Assembly (NCBI GenBank): GCA_035719045.1
Contig: DASTGO010000050.1
Coordinates: forward strand, 1 to 6,172
Direction: 5' to 3'
Length of the DNA: 6,172 nucleotides
Origin: DASTGO01 sp035719045
GTDB taxonomy: Bacteria > Actinomycetota > Actinomycetes > Actinomycetales > Kineosporiaceae
Part shown: piece by piece, positions 1 to 5,200 of the stretch
Layout of the letters: each line of letters begins with the position of its first letter
Position numbering within the stretch: the first letter of the stretch is position 1
Made by a program: the position numbers and the translations under genes
The notes under the pieces: generated by a model
Database searches by the model: none
The model's input: the letters and a program-made list of their open reading frames with translations, nothing else
What the model was told of the DNA's origin: nothing

Positions 1-1282
1 AGGCCTGGAGGCGATCCACCGGACGTGCTGGACCACCGGCGAGCTCCGGGCGGCCACCGACCAGGGTGGCGGGGCGGACGGCTCCCGGTCCGAACCGGGC
101 CGCGGCACGATCAGCGGCCTGCTCGGCCTCCCGGCGACCCAGGGACCGTTCGCCGAGGGCCAGTTGCCGATGTCCGGCGGAGGCCTCGGCCAGCCCCTCG
201 ACCCGGACACCGACCAGCCGCAGCCGGGCCCGGTCGAGTCCGAGGGCGGTGAACAGCTCCCTCGCGGTGGCGTAGATCACCTGCCCGACATCGGTGTGCT
301 CGCGCAGGGTCCGGGAACGGGTGATCGTGGTGAAGTCCGCGAACCGGACCTTCAGGACGACGGTTCGGCCGACGGCCTCCGCCGCCCGCAGCCGGCCCGC
401 CACCTTCTCGGACAGTCGCAACAGCTCCCGCAGGACGACCTCGGGGTCGTCGACGTCGCGGGCGAAGGTCTCCTCGGCGCCGACGCTCTTCTCCACGGTC
501 TGCGCGATCACGGGCCGGGGGTCCCGGCCCCAGGCCAGCTCGTGGAGGTGGGAGCCGGCGGCGTCGCCGAGGGCCCGGCGCAGGGTGTCGACCGGGGTGT
601 GCGCGAGGTCGGCCACGGTCCGCAGGCCCAGCCGGGTGAGCGCCTCCTCGGTCCGCTCCCCCACCCCCCACAGCGCGCCGACCGGGAGCCGGTGCAGGAA
701 GGGGACGGTCTCGGCGGCGGGGACCAGGAGCAGACCGTCCGGCTTGGCCCGTCCGGAGGCCAGCTTGGCGACGAACTTCGTGGCGGCCACCCCCACCGAA
801 CAGGTGATGAGCTGCTCGTCGACCACCCGGTCCCGGATCAGCTGGGCGATCCGGGTGGGCGCCCCGAGCCGGCGGACCGCCCCGGACACGTCGAGGAAGG
901 CCTCGTCCAGGCTGAGCGGCTCGACCAGGGGGGTGATCGAGCGGAAGATCTCCATCACCCCGCGGGACACCTCGCTGTAGCGCCCGTGCTGGGGTTCCAG
1001 GACCACGGCCTGCGGGCACAGCCGGCGCGCCCGGCTCATCGGCATCGCCGAGTGGATCCCGAACCGGCGGGCTTCGTAGGTGGCGGACAGGACCACCCCG
1101 CGGCTGCCGCCCCCGCCGACGATCACCGGCCTGCCATGCAGATCGGGGCGGTCGATGAGCTCGACGGAGGCGAAGAAGGCGTCCATGTCGACGTGCAGGA
1201 CCGTGCAGCCGGAGTCGTCGGCGGACAGGCCCTCGTCGAACCCGCCCCGGCGCCCGGCCCGGTCCAGCTGTCGCCTGCTCAT
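1..1282 (-). CDS. dinB: DNA polymerase IV, Y family (3' end cut by window)
   Basis: Lesion-bypass DNA polymerase lacking proofreading. 427 residues are visible and the frame is still open at the window edge; the text already reaches FGPGAVRPATLV, so only a short end should be missing. Motifs: LHVDMDAFFASVE (metal ligand D32, steric-gate F37), SATYEARRFGIHSAMP (about 65-80), LSLDEAFLDVS (catalytic D126 and E127), CSVGVAATKFVAKLASGRAKPDG (about 161-183), thumb helix-hairpin-helix LPVGALWGVGERTEEAL (about 199-215), and the little finger from about 258 (VEKSVGAEETFARDV) to about 365. The intact acidic triad makes it a real polymerase and not the inactive ImuB. HRQLALGE (371-378) sits where E. coli Pol IV has its beta-clamp peptide QLVLGL, but here 50 or more residues follow. 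The ATG at 1282 is 10 nt after the methyltransferase stop with no clear Shine-Dalgarno, suggesting coupled translation. The 30 or so residues before the first motif are common in actinobacterial DinB. Confidence 0.96.
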   Translation of the reverse strand, partial: MSRRQLDRAGRRGGFDEGLSADDSGCTVLHVDMDAFFASVELIDRPDLHGRPVIVGGGGSRGVVLSATYEARRFGIHSAMPMSRARRLCPQAVVLEPQHGRYSEVSRGVMEIFRSITPLVEPLSLDEAFLDVSGAVRRLGAPTRIAQLIRDRVVDEQLITCSVGVAATKFVAKLASGRAKPDGLLLVPAAETVPFLHRLPVGALWGVGERTEEALTRLGLRTVADLAHTPVDTLRRALGDAAGSHLHELAWGRDPRPVIAQTVEKSVGAEETFARDVDDPEVVLRELLRLSEKVAGRLRAAEAVGRTVVLKVRFADFTTITRSRTLREHTDVGQVIYATARELFTALGLDRARLRLVGVRVEGLAEASAGHRQLALGERSLGRREAEQAADRAAARFGPGAVRPATLVGGRPELAGGPARPVDRLQA

Positions 1283-1300
1283 GGGGCTGCGGTCAGCCCC
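1283..1300 (-). promoter_or_regulatory. Hairpin joining the methyltransferase stop and the dinB start
   Basis: The mRNA-sense strand reads GGGGCTG-ACCG-CAGCCCC, a perfect 7-bp stem with a 4-nt loop, ending on the base before the dinB ATG (1282-1280). The methyltransferase stop TGA (1295-1293) is the last two bases of the 5' arm plus the first loop base. There is no U-tract, so it is not a terminator. It probably covers the dinB initiation region until a ribosome finishing the upstream gene opens it. Confidence 0.6.
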
Positions 1301-2099
1301 CGTCGGGGTCGTCGGCGCCGCGCTGGACGACCAGGTGCAGGTGGGAGGCGAGCGCCGCGAGCTGCGGGTGCCCGGACGCCGCCCGCTCGAACGCCAGCAG
1401 GGCCTGGGCGGCGTCCGGGTCGCCGTCGACCAGGGCGCCGGGCAGCAGGTCAGAGACCAGCCGGACCCCGTGCTCCAACTGGACGGTGGCCGACCGCCCG
1501 GCGAGCAGGGCGAGCAGGCTGTCGCGATCGAACCGCCGGGGCATCGGATCGCCGGCGGTCGAACCGGCACCGGAGCCGTCGAACAGCCGCCGGGCGTCCT
1601 CGAACCGGCCGGACAGGGCCTTCGCCAGCACCGCGCCGAGCCGCTGGGCGACGAGCAGGCTGAGCACCCCGCCCGGCCGCAGTGCGGTGAGGGCGGCCCG
1701 GGCGGCCACGGCGGGCTCGTCGACGTACTCCAGGACGCCATGACACAGCACGAGGTCGGCGCCGCCGGCGGGGACCACGTCGGCCAGCGCGGCGGCGTCA
1801 CCCTGCTGGGCCCGGACCTGGGCGGCGACCCCGGCCTCGGCGGCCCGGCGCTGCAGGGCGGCCAGGGCGTCCGGGCTGGGGTCGACCACGGTGACCCGGT
1901 GGCCGAGCGCGGCCAGCGGGACCGCGAAACCCCCGGTCCCACCGCCGAGGTCCACGACGTCGAGCTCGGTCCTGCCGGTGGCGGCGACCTGCTGGGCGAT
2001 CAGGGTGTCCAGGGCGTCCCACACGACGGCGGTCCGCACGGCGGTGCGGGGATCGGCGCGCAGGGCCCAGCGACGGGACCGGAGGGGGTCGTCGACCAC
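1293..2099 (-). CDS. Class I SAM-dependent methyltransferase, CmoM/SmtA-like
   Basis: Rossmann-fold methyltransferase of about 268 residues. Numbered from the GTG at 2099: SAM motif I is VVDLGGGTGGFA (D50, G52-G54), the acidic end of strand 2 is D73 in VVDPSP, D101 follows in QQGDA, then LCHGVLEYVD (H120, E124) and LRPGGVLSLL (about 140-148). Beyond the generic fold it aligns by eye with E. coli CmoM, which methylates carboxymethoxyuridine at tRNA position 34: R-x-A-x-x-W before motif I, GRFEDA, HGVRLVSDLLP and a final SHLHLVVQR. Substrate is therefore inferred, not shown; CmoA/CmoB partners are not in view. Start choice: GTG at 2099 has GGGAG seven nt upstream, gives CmoM-like length, and lies downstream of a candidate promoter. 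The alternative ATG at 2225 overlaps the dnaE2 stop as ATGA and adds 42 residues, beginning with a repeated MRLAPP/MRFAPP, with no resemblance to the family. dinB follows after 10 nt. Confidence 0.88.
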   Translation of the reverse strand: MVDDPLRSRRWALRADPRTAVRTAVVWDALDTLIAQQVAATGRTELDVVDLGGGTGGFAVPLAALGHRVTVVDPSPDALAALQRRAAEAGVAAQVRAQQGDAAALADVVPAGGADLVLCHGVLEYVDEPAVAARAALTALRPGGVLSLLVAQRLGAVLAKALSGRFEDARRLFDGSGAGSTAGDPMPRRFDRDSLLALLAGRSATVQLEHGVRLVSDLLPGALVDGDPDAAQALLAFERAASGHPQLAALASHLHLVVQRGADDPDGG

Positions 2100-2106
2100 G
2101 GTGCTT

Positions 2107-2111
2107 CTCCC
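2107..2111 (-). promoter_or_regulatory. Ribosome binding site for the methyltransferase
   Basis: GGGAG on the minus strand, separated by 7 nt (AAGCACC) from GTG at 2099-2097. It is the best Shine-Dalgarno match near any candidate start of this gene and decides the choice of GTG over the upstream ATGs at 2225 and 2207. Confidence 0.65.
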
Positions 2112-2142
2112 GGCGGGGTGCGGCGGGCGGATAGGTGTTCCC

Positions 2143-2165
2143 ACCCTAGTGAGCAGCACCGGCCA
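2143..2165 (-). promoter_or_regulatory. Candidate damage-inducible promoter (RecA-NDp / PafBC-like) for the methyltransferase-dinB pair
   Basis: On the minus strand TGGCCGGTG (2165-2157) is followed after exactly 8 nt by TAGGGT (2148-2143). The published actinobacterial LexA-independent promoter recognised with PafBC is TTGTCRGTG-N8-TAGNNT; this site matches 7 of 9 upstream bases, the exact spacing, and the -10 pattern. Transcription would start near 2136-2139 and give a leader of about 40 nt before the GTG at 2099. There is no TTGACA-like hexamer 17 bp from the -10. The match was found by eye, so the assignment is provisional. Confidence 0.45.
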
Positions 2166-2189
2166 CCCGAGCGCCGCCAGGGCCGGGCG

Positions 2190-2225
2190 CGGCGGGGCGA
2201 ACCTCATCGGCGGGGCGAGCCTCAT
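2190..2225 (-). repeat. 18-bp tandem duplication at the dnaE2 stop codon
   Basis: Two adjacent 18-bp units, 2225-2208 and 2207-2190, read ATGAGGCTCGCCCCGCCG and ATGAGGTTCGCCCCGCCG on the minus strand and differ at one base (2219 versus 2201). Each contains ATGA. The first overlaps the dnaE2 stop (TGA 2224-2222), and because the unit is a multiple of three, the second places another in-frame TGA behind it. If the upstream ATG of the methyltransferase were used, the repeat would encode MRLAPP-MRFAPP. Confidence 0.93.
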
Positions 2226-5200
2226 CGTCCACTGCTCCCGGGGCTGGCATGCCAGAGCTTGCGCGGGGGCTGGCTGCGCAGGCGGCGCTCGGCGTCCTGG
2301 TCGGCCGCCCGGTCCGCGGCACGCTCCCCGGGCGGGGTGCCGCGGACGGACTCCTCCGCAGACAGCATCCGGCGGGTGTCGCGGGCGGTCTCCCCGGGCG
2401 GCAGGACGTCGGCGTACGGGGACTGCCGGAACCCGCTGACATGGACCAGGACCCGCCGATGCCGCGGTCCCCCGCCCATCCCGCCGGCCCGGCCGGACCG
2501 GTCGCCGGTGGGCAGCCCGGAAGCGGCCTCCCAGTCGGTGTCCTCGGCCTGGGTGACGAAGCCGCCACCGAAGTGGGTGTACGGCAGCCGTGGCTGCGGT
2601 GGGCGCTGGGCCAGGATCATCCCGGGACCGTCCGCGGTGGTGGGGTCGGCAGAGCCGTCGATGACCGCCCGCACCGCAGGCAGGCCGCCGTCGGTCCAGG
2701 CGTCCCAGAGCGCGGGCAGTTCCCAGGCCCCGGTCGCCCGCAGGGACACCCCGCGGTCGCCGGTCCGGCGCAGGATCCCGCGGACGACCAGCAGCCAGGA
2801 ATGGAAGACGGTCGCGGCGTAGGGACCCTGGGCGTCCTCGAAGAAGGTGGCGTCGACCGGTCCGGTGGCGTCGTCGAGGGTGAGGAAGACCACCCGGCGC
2901 CCGGACCGCACCGGTGGGGTCTGGGTGGCCACCTTCACCCCGGCGACCAGCAGTTCTGCCCGGCTGCGGCGGCCCAGCACCTCCCGGGACCGGGTCACCT
3001 GCAGTGCGTCCAGCAGCGGGGCGTAGAAGTCCAGCACATGTCGGCTGGCGTCCAGGCCGAGCACCTCCAGCTCGGCCCGGACCCGTTCGGCCCCGGTCAT
3101 CTCCGGCAGACCGCTCGGCCGGGTCTCGTCCGGGGCGTCGCCGAGGTCCAGGGCGAGCTGGACGGGCTGCCGGTCGGCGGGGACGGCGGCACGCGGGGCC
3201 CGGGACTGGCGGGCCGCGGCCTCCCGGACCGGGAACCGGGCTGCCGGAGACCGTCCGGGACCGCCGGTGCCGGACGGCGTGGGAGGAGCTCCTCCCGGAC
3301 CGCCGGGGGCGGCGCTGCCGTCGCGGACCGTGAGGTCTCCCCGGACGTCACCCCGGACGTCACCGAGCACGGCCGGGCCCGGCAGCGGGAGGCGGGAGGT
3401 CCGGGCCCGGCCGCGGGACACCGACCGGGACCAGCGGTCCAGCTCGGCGACCTGGAGCAGCAGGTCCCGGCGGGTGACCCGGTCACGGCGGCTGACCGGC
3501 AGGGTCGCCCCCAGCCCGTAGAGGGAGTCGAAGGCGCCGGCCACCACGAGCCGTTCCACGACCGGGCGGCTGACCTGTGCGCGGTGCCAGAAGTCGGCCA
3601 GGGAGCGGTAGGGACGGCCGGCGACGATCCCGGCCACCTCCGCGGCGGTGATCCCCTTGACGTCGTCGAGGGCGAGCCGGATGCCGTAGGCACGCCCGTC
3701 GGGCAGGTCCGGGTGGGGCCGGGCCTGCGGGAGTGGGCCGAACTGGTCGGGGATCCGCGGCGGGAGCTCGTCGCACCAGGTCACCTTCTCCACCCGGTAG
3801 GTGGAGTCGGAGTGGTTGACGTCCAGGGGCAGGACGGCGATGCCGAGGTTGCGGGCGTCGTCCAGGATGAGCCGCTTCGGGTACATCCCCGGGTCGTGGG
3901 TGAGCACCCCGGCCAGGAACGCCGCCGGGTGGTGGGCCTTCAGCCAGGCGGAGTGGTAGGTCGGCAGGGCGAACGCCGCGGCATGGGCCTTGCAGAACCC
4001 GAACGACGCGAACGCCTTGAGCACCTCCCAGATCCGCTCGACGGTGGCGTCGTCGTAGTCGCCGCGGGCCCGGACCCGGGGCCGCCACCAGGCCTCGACC
4101 TGGGCCTGACCCTCCGGGGACCCCATCGCGCGGCGGACCTCGTCGGCCTCCGCCAGCCCGCAGCCGGCAGTGGTGGCCACCAACTGCAGCACCTGCTCAT
4201 GGAAGACGACCACCCCGGCGGTCTCGGCGAGCGCGTACTCCAGGGAGGGATGCAGGTAGTCGGGGTCGTCCCAGCCCTGCCGGGCCCGCAGGAAGGGGGT
4301 GACCATGTCGGACTTCACCGGTCCGGGCCGGAACAGCGAGATGTCGATGATGAGGTCGTCGAAGGTCTGCGGGGCGAACTTGCCGACCAGTTCCCGCTGC
4401 CCCGGCGACTCGATCTGGAACAGGCCGAGGGTGTGCGTGCTGCGGATCAGCCGGAAGGTGGCGTCGTCGTCGTGCGGGACGGCGTCGAGGTCGATCCGGC
4501 CGCTGTCCGGGTCGAGATAGCCGCCGGGCTCGGTGGCCTGCGGAGGGTGCTCTCCGGCGCGGGCGGTGTCCGGACCGTCGACCCGGGCGATCTCGTCCAG
4601 GGCATAGGCCATCGCCGACTGCATCCGGACCCCGAGGATGTCCAGCTTGAGCAGCCCGACCTCCTCGACGTCATCCTTGTCGAACTGGCTCATCGGGAAG
4701 CCCTGCCAGCTCGCCTCGACGGGGGTGCGGTCCAGCAGGCCGGCGTCGGACAGCACCACCCCGCACGGGTGCAGGGCCACGTGCCGGGGCAGCCCGTCGA
4801 GCCGTTCCACCAGGTCGAAGAGCAGGTCCAGCCGGGAACCGGCCAGTCCCGAGGCCTGCAGTTCGGGCAGTTCGGCGACGGCGAGCCTGATGTCGCGGGC
4901 CCGGATGTGCGGGAACGACTTGGCGATGGTGTCGACCTCACCGGGCGGCAGCCCGACCGCGGCCCCCACATCGCGGATGGCGTGCCGGATCCGGTAGGTG
5001 TCCATCATCGACACGCAGGTCACCCGCTCGGCGCCGAAGTGCCCGATGACCTTCTCGTACACCTCGGTCCGCCGGGCGGCCTCGACGTCGATGTCGATGT
5101 CCGGCAGCTGGGCCCGCAGCGGGGTGAGGAACCGCTCCATGAGCAGGCCATGCCGCAGCGGGTCGACCCCGGAGATGCCGAGCAGGTGGTTGACCAGGCT

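Larger units (their letters stand above)
2100..2221 (-). other. dnaE2-methyltransferase spacer / 5' leader
   Basis: About 122 nt between the dnaE2 stop and the preferred GTG start of the methyltransferase. It holds most of the 18-bp tandem repeat, the candidate promoter, an imperfect inverted repeat TAGGGTG-GGAA-CACCTA (2148-2132) over the -10 and presumed start site, and the ribosome binding site. The same stretch is also open in the methyltransferase frame, so it could instead encode 42 extra residues. I see no rho-independent terminator after dnaE2, so readthrough from dnaE2 remains likely. Confidence 0.6.

Noticed and set aside
111..1019. 302-residue minus-strand open frame inside dinB
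   Set aside because: It is a shifted frame of dinB with Arg/Gly/Pro-rich translation; the true frame contains every Y-family motif without interruption.
1283..1300. Rho-independent terminator between the methyltransferase and dinB
   Set aside because: The stem is not followed by a U-run but directly by the dinB ATG.
1230..1570. LexA/SOS box from TCGAAC-like matches
   Set aside because: The TCGAAC half-sites seen near 1234 and 1558 lie inside coding sequence and lack the GTTCGA partner at 4 nt.
2115..2142. ECF sigma-E type promoter (GGGAAC at 2142-2137)
   Set aside because: No CGTT-like -10 element occurs 15-18 nt downstream.
164..2822. Long open frames on the plus strand (164-1663 and 1080-2822)
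   Set aside because: They lie opposite clear dinB, methyltransferase and dnaE2 coding sequence, their translations are low-complexity Gly/Arg/Pro-rich text without family motifs, and such frames are expected from high-GC codon bias.
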